A DNA stretch of 40,042 nucleotides from Candidatus Latescibacterota bacterium (GTDB lineage: Bacteria > Latescibacterota > UBA2968 > UBA8231). The stretch lies in assembly GCA_020852055.1 (NCBI GenBank), contig JADZBP010000316.1, forward strand, positions 1 to 40,042. Reading direction: 5' to 3'. Of the stretch, positions 1 through 8,353 are shown piece after piece. Numbering within the stretch: position 1 is the first letter of the stretch; each line of letters opens with the position of its first letter. A program made the position numbers and the translations under genes. The notes beneath the pieces were generated by a model. It searched no databases. It was not told where the DNA came from and was given only the letters and a program-made list of their open reading frames with translations.

Positions 1-898
1 AGTCGTCGGCGGGCAGGTCGTCGGCGATGAGGCTGGCATAGATCTCGATGCCGCCCAGGGGATTGCGGATCTCGTGGGCGACCCCGGCCAGCATCTGCCG
101 CAGTTGGGCGTCGCGGGCCAGCAACTGGCCGCGCATTTCCTCCATGGTTTCTCCCAGGTAGCCCAGCTCGTCGCGGGCCGAGGTGTCCACGGCCTGCTGC
201 AGATTGCCCTGGCCGATCTGCCGGGCCGCCAGCACCAGGCGCTGGATGGGCCGGGTCAGGGTGCCGGCCAGGATCAGCGCCACCACCACGGTCAAGAGCA
301 GGCCGACCCCGGCGTAGATCAGCACCGAGCGTTTGAAGGCCCGGATCGACTCCATGAATCCCACCCCCAGATCCACCCCCACCGCCGCCACCACCTGCTC
401 ACCCGAATAGACCGGCGCGTACCCGGTCATGTAATAGGTGTCGCCGTCGGGGAAAAGCACCGAATGGATCGCCTCCCCCTCCCAGACCCGCGCCAGTTCG
501 AGGCGGTCGCGGATGCGCAGGTCGTGGTGCTGGCCGCCGATGGGGGTCTTCTGTTCGGTATCGAGCAGGTTGCGGCCCTCGCGGTCGAAAACGTAGATGC
601 GCCGCGCCCCCACCTGCTCCCGCACCTTTTGCAGCCGGGCATTCATACTGCGGTAGAACCTGAAATCCTCGCTGCCCGGCTTGAGCCGGCGCAACAACTC
701 GAGGTTGGGCAGGGCCGCCGCCATCCGGGCCACGGAAACCAGGTGCGCCCCCATCTGCTGCTCGAGGCTGCGGCGGGTGAGGGAGTAGAGCCCCCAGCCG
801 GTGCTGCCCACCAGGGCCATGACCAGCAGCACGAAGCTGAACACCAGCCGGCGACCGATACGGCCCCGGGAGCGGGTCTGCTGCTGCATACTGCTCAA
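1..898 (-). CDS. Sensor histidine kinase, N-terminal part (gene runs off the left edge)
   Basis: About 299 residues are present. Numbered from the ATG at 889, a membrane segment lies near 14-36, a periplasmic sensor region (Cache-like, about 40-185) follows, then a second membrane segment near 188-212, a HAMP linker (TRPIQRLVLAARQIGQGNL) and the start of a HisKA domain with H-box AHEIRNP, where His272 is the expected phosphorylation site. The catalytic ATPase domain lies outside the window. I chose TTG at 898 because AGGAG (907-911) sits 8 nt upstream of it but 17 nt upstream of the ATG at 889; the ATG remains possible. It lies 177 nt downstream of the CHAD gene on the same strand. No response regulator with a receiver domain is visible in the window, so the partner is probably beyond the left edge. 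The stimulus is unknown. Confidence 0.88.
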   Translation of the reverse strand, partial: MSSMQQQTRSRGRIGRRLVFSFVLLVMALVGSTGWGLYSLTRRSLEQQMGAHLVSVARMAAALPNLELLRRLKPGSEDFRFYRSMNARLQKVREQVGARRIYVFDREGRNLLDTEQKTPIGGQHHDLRIRDRLELARVWEGEAIHSVLFPDGDTYYMTGYAPVYSGEQVVAAVGVDLGVGFMESIRAFKRSVLIYAGVGLLLTVVVALILAGTLTRPIQRLVLAARQIGQGNLQQAVDTSARDELGYLGETMEEMRGQLLARDAQLRQMLAGVAHEIRNPLGGIEIYASLIADDLPADD

Positions 899-1072
899 TG
901 GCTGTGCTCCTGGATGTTCAAGCGGCTCCGGCCCTGGTTGCCGCCGGGCCGGCGCCCGATGTCTGGTGGACCCTGCAAGATATGTGCCTCCCGCTCCAAG
1001 CCCCCGTGCTCCTCTGGTATGGCCCCGGCGATCCCCCCCGACCTCGGGTTGTGGTCGCAGAAAACTGCTGCG

Positions 1073-1090
1073 GCCTCAGATTTCTGAGGC
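1073..1090. other. Perfect 8-bp inverted repeat at the end of the CHAD gene
   Basis: GCCTCAGA-TT-TCTGAGGC is a perfect hairpin that contains the CHAD stop codon. On the minus strand it is followed by a second, weaker hairpin (CGCAG...CTGCG). Neither has a T-tract, so this may be a 3'-end stabilising or Rho-assisted termination structure separating CHAD from the kinase gene. Confidence 0.4.
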
Positions 1091-1969
1091 TCTCTGGCCT
1101 TTCCAGGCAGCCCAGTACCGGCCCCAGCGCCCGGCCAGGGCCCGGGGCGATTCGGCGTAAAGCCGGGCACCCAGTTCCAGCGCCTCGGCCTGCAACTCGG
1201 CCTGTCGCCGGAGGATCAGGCCGGCCAGACGGCGGACCTCGATCCGGGACCGACGCGCCGGCCACTCGGCCTCCAGCAGCGCCGCGAGCACCGCCAGATC
1301 GTGGTCGGCGCCCAGCAACTCCCCGAGCCGGTCCAGTTCCGCCTCGAGGGCCTCCATCATCGCCGGCCACAGGCCGTGCAGGACCTGGGTGTGGTACCAC
1401 CAGTATTTGACGTAGCGCCGCCACTGGTGGAAGCGCGCCTCGCCGCCCTCGCTGCAGGCCAGGCGCAGACTGCGGCGCCCCCGGCCGTAGACCCACCGCA
1501 AGCCCGGCCCCAGCGCCTCCCATCCCTCCCGCTGCAGCGGCCAGCCTTCGAGGCGGACCTGCGCCCAACGCAGGGCGTCCACGGCCTCGCTGCCGGCCTG
1601 CCCCCGAACCGCAGTCTGGCCCTGGCGCTCCACCAGCCAGGCCCGCACCCGCGGATGGGCCCGGCCACTCCACCCCTCCAGATGGTCCAGACATTCGACC
1701 AGCGCCGCCGCGTCGCGCATCCCGGCCAGGAGCCGGGCGGTCAGGCCCAGGCTGCGGTGCTCCCAGCGCATCGCTTCGGCGCCCAGATCGGCGCGGGCCA
1801 GACACACCAGGGCCCGCAGGCGCTTGAGCGCTTTGCGGGCCTCATGGATCTCTTCGTCCGGGTATTCCCCTCCGGCCAGGAGCCGTCCGATGGCCTTGTC
1901 CAACTGGTGGGCTGCGAGGCGGCGCAGGCCCGCGGGCAGGGGTTCGTCCCGGTGCAGGCGGAAATCCAT
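1076..1969 (-). CDS. CHAD domain protein
   Basis: 297 residues. The segment EIHEARKALKRLRALVCLAR near residues 40-59 is a characteristic CHAD helix with conserved His and basic residues; a second basic helix set with HQWRRYVKYWWYHTQ lies near 180-195. CHAD proteins are cytoplasmic helical bundles that bind inorganic polyphosphate. The start is fixed by a 1-nt stop/start overlap (TGATG) with the upstream winged-helix gene, suggesting translational coupling. A CYTH or polyphosphate-kinase partner, common for this family, is not seen nearby; instead it sits with a membrane-bound regulator and a metal transporter. Family assignment is firm; its cellular role here is not known. Confidence 0.85.
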   Translation of the reverse strand: MDFRLHRDEPLPAGLRRLAAHQLDKAIGRLLAGGEYPDEEIHEARKALKRLRALVCLARADLGAEAMRWEHRSLGLTARLLAGMRDAAALVECLDHLEGWSGRAHPRVRAWLVERQGQTAVRGQAGSEAVDALRWAQVRLEGWPLQREGWEALGPGLRWVYGRGRRSLRLACSEGGEARFHQWRRYVKYWWYHTQVLHGLWPAMMEALEAELDRLGELLGADHDLAVLAALLEAEWPARRSRIEVRRLAGLILRRQAELQAEALELGARLYAESPRALAGRWGRYWAAWKGQRASEI

Positions 1970-2511
1970 CAGCCCTCTCCAGAACGGAAACGGTACCCGG
2001 CGCCCCGCACGGTCTCGATCCAGGGGCTGGCCTCCCCCAGTTTCTCGCGCAGCCGCTGCACGTGGGTATCGACGGTTCGGCTATAGCCGCTGGTGGCGTA
2101 CCCCCAGACGCTGCGCAGGAGCTCGTCCCGACTCAGCACCTGGCCGGGGTGTTCCACCAGATGGACCAGCAGTTTGAACTCGGTGGTGGTCAAGTCGAGC
2201 CGGCGGCCCTCCACCTGCACCTGGTGGCTGACCGGGTCGAGGACCAGGGGGCCGGCCTGCAGCCGGGGGTGTCCCGGCGGCGCCACCTTCTGAGCGGGGG
2301 GAGCAGGGCGGTGGCGGAAAAGCAGGGGGCGGGCCACCAGCCAGGAGACCCCGTAGGCGAGCACCACGACGATGGCCATCGCCGCCCACAGGGGGGCGGG
2401 CGCCGCCACCGCTGGCTCCGGGACCTGGGCCTGGGCCGGCGCGGCCCCGGCCCAGGCCGCCAGGACGCCGAGGAGGGTTGCGGGGTGGGTGGGGGTTGCG
2501 GGGCGGGTCAT
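1969..2511 (-). CDS. Membrane-tethered OmpR/PhoB-type winged-helix protein lacking a receiver domain
   Basis: 180 residues. The N-terminus looks like a signal or first membrane segment (residues 9-28, ending APAQAQ), followed by a second hydrophobic helix at 41-61 and a positive cluster RPLLFRHR, which predicts that the rest is cytoplasmic. Residues about 84-177 form a complete Trans_reg_C winged helix: LTTTEFKLLVHLVEHPGQVL, DELLRSVWGY, RTVDTHVQRLREKLG and ETVRGAGYRF. No receiver domain is present, so phosphorylation control of the usual kind is excluded. Architecture resembles CadC/ToxR in principle but with the DNA-binding domain C-terminal. It is translationally coupled to CHAD and 21 nt downstream of a NicO-like transporter gene, so metal-responsive control is plausible but inferred. 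Confidence 0.8.
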   Translation of the reverse strand: MTRPATPTHPATLLGVLAAWAGAAPAQAQVPEPAVAAPAPLWAAMAIVVVLAYGVSWLVARPLLFRHRPAPPAQKVAPPGHPRLQAGPLVLDPVSHQVQVEGRRLDLTTTEFKLLVHLVEHPGQVLSRDELLRSVWGYATSGYSRTVDTHVQRLREKLGEASPWIETVRGAGYRFRSGEG

Positions 2512-2532
2512 AATCAGAGGCCTTGCAGGGAT

Positions 2533-3252
2533 TTACGCCGCCAGCCAGACACAACCGATGAGGATGGCCGCACTGGCACAGCCGGTCACCAGCACGCGGT
2601 GAGCCTGGGCCCCACGACCTGCCAAACGCTGGCTGATCCGGCCCATGAACCAGCCGAATCCCGCCATCGCCCCCACGGTGCCCAGCCCGAACCCGCTCAG
2701 GTACACCAGAGCGTGGGTGTTGGTGGGCAGGGCCAGGGCCGGCAGGATGCCCAGGAAATGAGAACTGCCGGCCAGGCCGTGCAGGATGCCCAGCCCGCAG
2801 GCCAGGTGGGTGTGCACATGGGCATGGGTGTGTTCGCCCTCCGGGGCGAGGGAATGGCTGTGGTAATGCCGGTGTACCTGGCCCTGGTGCTGGTGTTCGT
2901 GGGCGTGGATCCGCTGCGCCAGACCCCGGTACAGCCCCCAGACCCCGATGGCGATGAGCCCGACGCTGGCCAGACGGTCACTCCAGGAAGCCATCTGCTC
3001 GAGGGGAAGAAAGGCCCGCAGTACCAGGACCAGGGCCCCCACGATCCACACCCCGCTGGTATGCCCGATCCCCCAGACCAGCCCCGTGGTCCAGGGGCGG
3101 CGGCGCTCCTCGACCGCCAGGGTGCCCACGGTGGCCAGATGATCGGGGCCGCTGAAAACGTGCAGGAGCCCGGCGGCCAGGCCGGCGAGCAAGGTCAGCA
3201 TGGGGTTAGCGAAAGCTCTGGAAGCAAGAGGTCCATACCCTGTATGGGGCAA
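2533..3252 (-). CDS. UreH/NicO-like nickel/cobalt transporter with a His-rich loop
   Basis: Up to 239 residues with about six membrane helices. The first helix carries GLLHVFSGPDHLATV, the His/Asp metal motif typical of UreH and NicO-type Ni/Co permeases; a second motif GLGILHGLAGSSH follows in a later helix. Between them lies a cytoplasmic loop very rich in histidine (HAHEHQHQ... and EHTHAHVHTH, about residues 115-150), a usual sign of nickel or cobalt binding. Residues 1-17 are hydrophilic and unlikely to belong to the family core, so Met18 (start 3201) may be the true start; neither start has a good Shine-Dalgarno. First gene of the minus-strand operon, with a promoter at 3284-3312. Direction of transport cannot be judged from sequence. 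Confidence 0.8.
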   Translation of the reverse strand: MPHTGYGPLASRAFANPMLTLLAGLAAGLLHVFSGPDHLATVGTLAVEERRRPWTTGLVWGIGHTSGVWIVGALVLVLRAFLPLEQMASWSDRLASVGLIAIGVWGLYRGLAQRIHAHEHQHQGQVHRHYHSHSLAPEGEHTHAHVHTHLACGLGILHGLAGSSHFLGILPALALPTNTHALVYLSGFGLGTVGAMAGFGWFMGRISQRLAGRGAQAHRVLVTGCASAAILIGCVWLAA

Positions 3253-3283
3253 ACAATCTTTGAATAGGGGTTTGTCTCCGGGA

Positions 3284-3312
3284 AATATAGGACAGGCCCC
3301 AGCACCTGTCTA
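3284..3312 (-). promoter_or_regulatory. Sigma-70-type promoter for the NicO/winged-helix/CHAD operon
   Basis: Read on the minus strand, TAGACA (3312-3307), a 17-nt spacer and TATATT (3289-3284) give a good housekeeping promoter. Transcription should start near 3277, 25 nt before the first ATG. Confidence 0.6.
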
Positions 3313-3343
3313 CCGAACCCGCCTGACGGGCGCCCCTGCCGAC

Positions 3344-3398
3344 TGCGTCACAGCATTGTGACCTCTGCCATCCTGGGTTTTTACGCGAATGTGACGCA
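3344..3398. promoter_or_regulatory. Cluster of TGTGAC half-sites in the divergent promoter region
   Basis: GTCACA (3347-3352) and TGTGAC (3357-3362) form a perfect inverted repeat with a GCAT spacer. A second TGTGAC at 3390-3395 lies 33 bp from the first (three helical turns), and TGCGTCACA (3344-3352) pairs perfectly with TGTGACGCA (3390-3398). This lies between the NicO operon promoter and the TonB receptor start, so it is a candidate operator for both. The regulator is unknown; the membrane winged-helix protein is the nearest candidate. Confidence 0.5.
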
Positions 3399-3462
3399 GG
3401 ACTTCCGCCCCGCCGGTATCTTGAACCACCCATCGCCACCGACCACCGGAGGGAGCCCGGTC

Positions 3463-5739
3463 ATGTCGCTTCGCCTGCTCTTTTTCACCATCTGCCTTGC
3501 CGCCACCATCACCCGGGCCCAGGAGCCGGGCCGGATCTCGGGCACGGTTTCGGACTCGACCTCCGGCGAGCCCCTCGCCGGGGTGGTGGTCCTCCTGGCC
3601 GACACCCCGCTGGGCACCCTCAGCAATAGCCAGGGCCGCTTCGAACTGCCAAGGGTGGCGCCCGGCGCCTATATCCTGCAACTGTCCCTGGTGGGGTACG
3701 CGCCGATCTCCCGGCCGGTCCAGGTGCGGGCCGGCGGCGAGACCGCCCTGGATCTTCGCCTATCGTCGCGGCCCATCCACCTGGGCGAGACCCTGGTGCA
3801 GGCCGGCCGCCTGACCAATCTGGTGGGCATCGCCGCCTCGGCCAACCAGGGGGTGGTCGGGGCCAGCGACCTGGCCCTCCGGCCCCTCCTGCGTCCCGGT
3901 GAGGTCGTCGAGAACATCCCCGGCGTCATTGTCACCCAGCACAGCGGCAGCGGCAAGGCCAACCAGTATTTCATGCGCGGCTTCAACCTGGACCACGGCA
4001 CCGACCTGGCCATCAGCGTCGACGGCGTGCCGATCAACATGCGCTCCCATGCCCACGGCCAGGGCTACGCGGATCTCAACTTCCTCCTCCCCGAGTTGGT
4101 TGCCGGGGTGGACTTCAGGAAGGGCCCTTATTACGCCGAGGTCGGGGACTTTGGCGCGGCCGGGGCCTTTGAGATCCGCTATTACGACCGCTTGCCCGCC
4201 GGACTCGTTCACCTGGAGGCCGGACAGGTCGGGTACGCCCGGGCCCTGGTCGCCGACAACGCGGCCATCGGCAGCGACAACCTGGTCTGGGCCGGCGCGT
4301 TCGAACGCAACGACGGACCCTGGGACCTGAGCGAGCAGGCGCGCAAGTTAGACGGCCTGCTCCGCTATGCCCGCGGCAACGAACTCCGCGGACTCACCCT
4401 GAGCGCAGCGGGGTACCACAATGACTGGAACGCCACCGACCAGGTGCCCCAGCGCGCCATCGCCGCCGGCCTGATCGACCGCTGGGGGTACATCGACCCT
4501 ACCGACGGGGGCACCTCCAGGCGTTATGCTCTCAGCGCCGACTGGCACAGCCGCAGCGCTGCGGGCACCTGGCGCATCCTGGCCTATGCCCTGCGCTACG
4601 ACCTCGACCTCTACTCGAACTTCGCCTATTTCCTCGATGATCCAGAACACGGCGACCAGTTCGAGCAGCGCGACCGGCGCTGGATCTACGGCGCCCAGGC
4701 CACCCACTCGTGGACAACCATGCTGGGTGGGCGGCTCTCGCAGACCGCCCTCGGTGTCGGTTTACGCTACGACGACATCGACAACGGGTTGTACCATACC
4801 GAGGCGCAGATCCGCCTGCATCCGGTGACCGTCAACCAGATCGGCGAGTTCGACGCCGGCCCCTACCTCCAGAACCAGACCCACTGGACCGGCTGGTTCC
4901 GCACCCTCGCGGGCCTGCGCGCCGACTTCTTCCACTTCCAGGTACACAACACCTTTGGCGGCCACTCGGGCACCGAGGTGGCCGGCACCCTCAGCCCCAA
5001 GCTGGGCCTGGTCTTCGGGCCCTGGTGCGACACCGAGTTGTATTTGAGCGGCGGGCTCGGGTTCCACAGCAACGACGCGCGCGGCGTCACCGCAAAGATC
5101 GACCCGGCAACCCCCCTCCCGCGCAGCAAAGGGGCCGAAGTCGGGCTGCGCACCGCTCTGGTCCCCGGCCTGCAGAGCTCCCTCTCGCTATGGCTGCTCG
5201 ACCTGAAGTCGGAGTTGCTCTGGGTCGGCGACGCCGGCAGCAACGAGGCCAGCGGCCCGACCCGCCGGTGGGGCGTCGAGCTGGCCAACTTCTACACCCC
5301 CGCGCCCTGGCTCACCCTGGACGCAGACTGCGCCTGGTCCCACGCGCGCTATACCGACGAGGCGCCGGAGGGCAAGTACGTGCCCCAGGCCCTGGCGGGC
5401 ACCTTCGACGGCGGCCTCGCGGTACACGACCTGGAGGGTTCCCTCGCCGACCTGCACGGCGGCCTGCGGCTGCGTTACTTCGGGCCGCGATCCCTGACCC
5501 AGGACAATAGCGTGAGATCGCAGGCGACCACCCTGGTCTACGCCGACCTGGGCTATAAGGTGAACGCCCGCTGGACCCTGGGGGTTAACGTCTTCAACCT
5601 GCTCGACACCGAGGCCAGCGACATCGACTACTACTATACCTCGCGCCTGCCCGACGAAGCGCGCTCAGGGGTCGACGACCTCCATACCCATCCGGCTGAG
5701 CCGCGTGTCTTTCGTCTCTCGGTCAGCGCGCGTTTTTGA
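3463..5739 (+). CDS. TonB-dependent outer-membrane receptor with carboxypeptidase-regulatory-like N-domain
   Basis: 758 residues. A signal peptide (MSLRLLFFTICLAATITRAQ) is followed by a carboxypeptidase-regulatory-like beta domain (RISGTVSDSTSGEPLAGVVV..., about 23-105), a plug domain (VVENIPGVIVTQHSGSG, YFMRGFNLDHGTDLAISVDG) and a 22-strand-type barrel ending in an aromatic residue (SVSARF). The plug segment INMRSHAHGQGYADLNF is rich in His and Met, which would suit a metal or metal-chelate substrate. I chose the ATG at 3463 because GGAGGGAG (3448-3455) is 7 nt upstream and the signal peptide begins there. It is divergent from a NicO-like transporter and upstream of a Ni/Co importer, so uptake of nickel or cobalt is a reasonable inference; the substrate is not proven by sequence. 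Confidence 0.88.
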   Translation: MSLRLLFFTICLAATITRAQEPGRISGTVSDSTSGEPLAGVVVLLADTPLGTLSNSQGRFELPRVAPGAYILQLSLVGYAPISRPVQVRAGGETALDLRLSSRPIHLGETLVQAGRLTNLVGIAASANQGVVGASDLALRPLLRPGEVVENIPGVIVTQHSGSGKANQYFMRGFNLDHGTDLAISVDGVPINMRSHAHGQGYADLNFLLPELVAGVDFRKGPYYAEVGDFGAAGAFEIRYYDRLPAGLVHLEAGQVGYARALVADNAAIGSDNLVWAGAFERNDGPWDLSEQARKLDGLLRYARGNELRGLTLSAAGYHNDWNATDQVPQRAIAAGLIDRWGYIDPTDGGTSRRYALSADWHSRSAAGTWRILAYALRYDLDLYSNFAYFLDDPEHGDQFEQRDRRWIYGAQATHSWTTMLGGRLSQTALGVGLRYDDIDNGLYHTEAQIRLHPVTVNQIGEFDAGPYLQNQTHWTGWFRTLAGLRADFFHFQVHNTFGGHSGTEVAGTLSPKLGLVFGPWCDTELYLSGGLGFHSNDARGVTAKIDPATPLPRSKGAEVGLRTALVPGLQSSLSLWLLDLKSELLWVGDAGSNEASGPTRRWGVELANFYTPAPWLTLDADCAWSHARYTDEAPEGKYVPQALAGTFDGGLAVHDLEGSLADLHGGLRLRYFGPRSLTQDNSVRSQATTLVYADLGYKVNARWTLGVNVFNLLDTEASDIDYYYTSRLPDEARSGVDDLHTHPAEPRVFRLSVSARF

Positions 5740-5754
5740 GGAGGACAACCCGTG

Positions 5755-5783
5755 TTGATGGCGAGCTACTGCTTGTGAATATT
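5755..5783 (+). promoter_or_regulatory. Candidate promoter for the di-haem protein gene
   Basis: TTGATG (5755-5760), a 17-nt spacer and AATATT (5778-5783) lie in the 142-nt gap between the TonB receptor and the di-haem gene, giving a leader of about 90 nt. Confidence 0.45.
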
Positions 5784-5881
5784 CCCCCTAGATGACAGGC
5801 GCGGACCAACCCCCTTAGCGGGCTGACCCGAATCGCGCCACAGCCCCCACCTCCCTCCAGCGCCGAAAGGAGCCTTTGGCC

Positions 5882-7588
5882 ATGAAACCCGTTGCCGCAG
5901 CGGCCCTGAGCGCACTCGTTCTGCTCGCCCTGCCCCTCTGGGCTCAGACCCTCATCCCCCCCGAGTGTTATCTCGATCAAAAAAACAACACCTTCAATAG
6001 CTGCAAATACTGCCATATGTCCGGGTTGCCCGGCGCCCTCAACAACGAGATCGAGCGCCAGGGCGCCTTCCCGGCCACCGAAAACCTCTTTCTCAACGTC
6101 CTGGACCCGGCCCGGCTGGACAGCCTGGTGCCCCCGGCCACCATCCCGGTGGACCTGAGCGGGTACCTGGACCGGGACAACTACCACCCCGCCCTGGCGG
6201 CGCGCGGCAGCGACCCCGAGGTGGGCGCCGGCCAGGGCAACCTCAAGTTCTTCCCTGACCTCGATCCGGACCAGACCGGGCCGGAGGGTTTTGCCACCAA
6301 TGGCTGGCGGGCCTTCAAATGGAAACCCAATGAGCTGGCCTGGCCCCGGTACAACGGCCGCATCCAGCAGAACTGGGTGCGCCTGGCCGACAAATTCCAG
6401 CGCGCTGCCAGCGGCGCCTACGACCGCGAGACCTACAAGGGCAACCTGGATCTGCTGGTGGAGGCCCTGCGCGGCACAGTGCAGAGCGGCACCTATCTGG
6501 GCCTGGCCGCCGACGAGCCGGTGGTCCCGTACCGCTTCCCGGCCGGCACCGAAATCCTCCACTATCTCTACTATCTCGATCCCTCCCAACCAGACATGAA
6601 GGCCAGGCGCATCAAGGAGGTGCGCTGGAATATCAAGTCGGTGCCTGAGCAGTACAATCAGACCTATTTCGCCTATGTCTCGCCCAAGGAAAAGGAATAC
6701 TCGTACACCTACCGCGAGGGGGGCGAAAAGGCGGCCGCGGCCTACGGCCTGGTCTACAACCAGGACGGCTGGGATATCATCGGTTTTATCGAGGACCCGC
6801 AGGGCGAACTGCGGCCCCAGACCGCCGGGGAGATGAGCCAGTGTCTGGGCTGTCATTCGGGCCGCATGAGCAGCATCGTCGACAGCCACTGGAACTCCCT
6901 GCAGCGCAAGCTGCCCGGCGAGGCGGGCTGGACCCTGCAGGACTACCGGGGTATCCCCGATGACTACAACGCCTACCTGGGCCGCGGTGAGACCGGCGAG
7001 ATCTTCGAGAACTACGAGGGCGATGCCAGTCGGATGCCCACCAACTCCGATGGGACCATCAACTTCCTGCCCACCCCGCAGGAGGCGGACGCCCTCACCC
7101 GCCGCTACTACCAGATCGTGCAGTCGCAGAGCTATTACCTGGGCCGCGACCCGAAGCTGGGCAACCCCGGTTTCCTGCGCCAACCCTCGGTGGAAAAGTT
7201 CCGCAGCGGGGATCAGCTGGCCCTCTGGTACCCGGCCCTGGACTTCTCGCGTTTCGACTTGGGGCCGCAGATTACCGCCGTCGAGGAGGAGTTGGGCGCC
7301 GGTCCCGGCCTGCCCTTTGCCCTAGCCCCCAACTACCCCAACCCCTTCAACGCCGGCACCCAGATCCGCTACCAACTGGAGCAGGCGGGCCCGGTGCAAC
7401 TGGAGATCCGCAGCCTGGCCGGGCAGGTGGTGCGGGTGCTGGTGGCTCAGGCCCAGGCCGCCGGCAGGTACCAGGTGCAGTGGGACGGGATGGATGAACA
7501 GGGAAGGGCCGCCGGCAGCGGCCTGTACCTGTGCCAGCTCCGCCAGGGCGGGCTCCGGGAAACCCGCAAGTTGCTGCTGCTGCGCTGA
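5882..7588 (+). CDS. Secreted di-haem c-type cytochrome-like protein with FlgD/type IX-like C-terminal tail
   Basis: 568 residues. A signal peptide (ending LWAQ) is followed by two CXXCH haem motifs far apart: CKYCH at 41-45 and CLGCH at 321-325. Between them is a long, tyrosine- and tryptophan-rich domain I do not recognise. Residues from about 478 form a FlgD-like/type IX sorting-type Ig domain: APNYPNPFNAGTQIRYQL, then RSLAGQVVRVLV, WDGMDEQGRAAGSGLYL and a terminal LLLLR. Such tails send or anchor proteins to the outer surface in FCB bacteria. The ATG at 5882 has AAAGGAG 9 nt upstream. It follows a TonB receptor and precedes a Ni/Co importer, so it may be an extracellular redox or metal-handling protein. 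The specific role is unknown. Confidence 0.75.
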   Translation: MKPVAAAALSALVLLALPLWAQTLIPPECYLDQKNNTFNSCKYCHMSGLPGALNNEIERQGAFPATENLFLNVLDPARLDSLVPPATIPVDLSGYLDRDNYHPALAARGSDPEVGAGQGNLKFFPDLDPDQTGPEGFATNGWRAFKWKPNELAWPRYNGRIQQNWVRLADKFQRAASGAYDRETYKGNLDLLVEALRGTVQSGTYLGLAADEPVVPYRFPAGTEILHYLYYLDPSQPDMKARRIKEVRWNIKSVPEQYNQTYFAYVSPKEKEYSYTYREGGEKAAAAYGLVYNQDGWDIIGFIEDPQGELRPQTAGEMSQCLGCHSGRMSSIVDSHWNSLQRKLPGEAGWTLQDYRGIPDDYNAYLGRGETGEIFENYEGDASRMPTNSDGTINFLPTPQEADALTRRYYQIVQSQSYYLGRDPKLGNPGFLRQPSVEKFRSGDQLALWYPALDFSRFDLGPQITAVEEELGAGPGLPFALAPNYPNPFNAGTQIRYQLEQAGPVQLEIRSLAGQVVRVLVAQAQAAGRYQVQWDGMDEQGRAAGSGLYLCQLRQGGLRETRKLLLLR

Positions 7589-7616
7589 AGGGTCCTCGGG
7601 ATCTGCAGGGTTTGGC

Positions 7617-7622
7617 TATATT
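7617..7622 (+). promoter_or_regulatory. TATATT -10 element upstream of the Ni/Co importer operon
   Basis: GGCTATATTA (7614-7623) is identical to the ten bases at 13200-13209 before another gene. No convincing -35 lies at 16-18 nt. A leader of about 37 nt to the GTG at 7666 would result. Confidence 0.45.
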
Positions 7623-7665
7623 ATCTGGCCGGCAAGGCGCCGGCGGTCTACCCAGGAGAGCTTGA

Positions 7666-8352
7666 GTGCATATCCCCGATGGTTATCTGAGCCCCCAGAC
7701 CTATCTGCCGCTTTTGGGCGGGACCCTGGCATGCTGGTCCGTCGCTTTGAAAAAGATGAAGACCCAGCTGGCCACCCGGCAGATCCCGTACCTGGCCATG
7801 GCCACGGCCTTCTCCTTTCTCATCATGATGTTCAACATCCCCATCCCCGGCGGCACCACCGGACACGCAGTGGGGGCCGGCATCGTCGCCCTGCTGCTGG
7901 GCCCCTGGACTGCGGTGATCGCCATCTCCGTGGTCCTGATCATTCAGGCGGTGATCTTTGGCGACGGCGGCATCACCGCCATCGGGGCCAACTGTTTCAA
8001 CATGGCCGTCGCCACTACCTTTGTCTCCTACTGGACCTTCAGACTGCTCAGCGCGCCAGGGGCCGGGCCCACGCGGTTGGCCATCGCCGCCTTTGGCGCC
8101 GGGTACCTGGGCCTCACTGCCGGCGCCCTGCTCACCGCGCTCGAGTTCGGCATCCAACCTTTGATCGCCCAGGGCCCGGACGGACGGCCCCTGTACGCCC
8201 CGTACCCCCTGGCGGTGGCCATGCCGGCCATGCTGCTGGAGCATCTGCTGCTCTTCAGCGTGGCCGAAGGCCTCGTCACGGCGCTGCTGCTGCGCTACTT
8301 TATCAAACACGAACCCGAATCCGTTTTCGCCCTGACCCGCAAGGGGGGTTGA
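7666..8352 (+). CDS. cbiM: ECF nickel/cobalt transporter, CbiM/NikM-type specificity component
   Basis: 228 residues and about seven membrane helices. It begins MHIPDGYLSP, the hallmark of CbiM/NikM: the invariant His2 near the amino terminus binds Ni or Co directly, so the GTG start at 7666 is functionally required. AGGAG at 7654-7658 supports it. Other family segments are IPGGTTGHAVGAG and IQAVIFGDGGITAIGAN. It forms the inner-membrane substrate-binding part of the importer encoded by the next three genes. Nickel versus cobalt cannot be separated by eye; there are no cobalamin-synthesis genes here and I see no cobalamin riboswitch, while NicO-type transporters on both sides favour nickel slightly. 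Confidence 0.92.
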   Translation: MHIPDGYLSPQTYLPLLGGTLACWSVALKKMKTQLATRQIPYLAMATAFSFLIMMFNIPIPGGTTGHAVGAGIVALLLGPWTAVIAISVVLIIQAVIFGDGGITAIGANCFNMAVATTFVSYWTFRLLSAPGAGPTRLAIAAFGAGYLGLTAGALLTALEFGIQPLIAQGPDGRPLYAPYPLAVAMPAMLLEHLLLFSVAEGLVTALLLRYFIKHEPESVFALTRKGG

Positions 8353-8353
8353 G

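Noticed and set aside
3253..3462. Cobalamin or nickel/cobalt riboswitch before the TonB receptor or at 7589-7665 before cbiM
   Set aside because: I find no B12-box-like or NiCo-aptamer-like conserved segments, and the leader before cbiM is too short.
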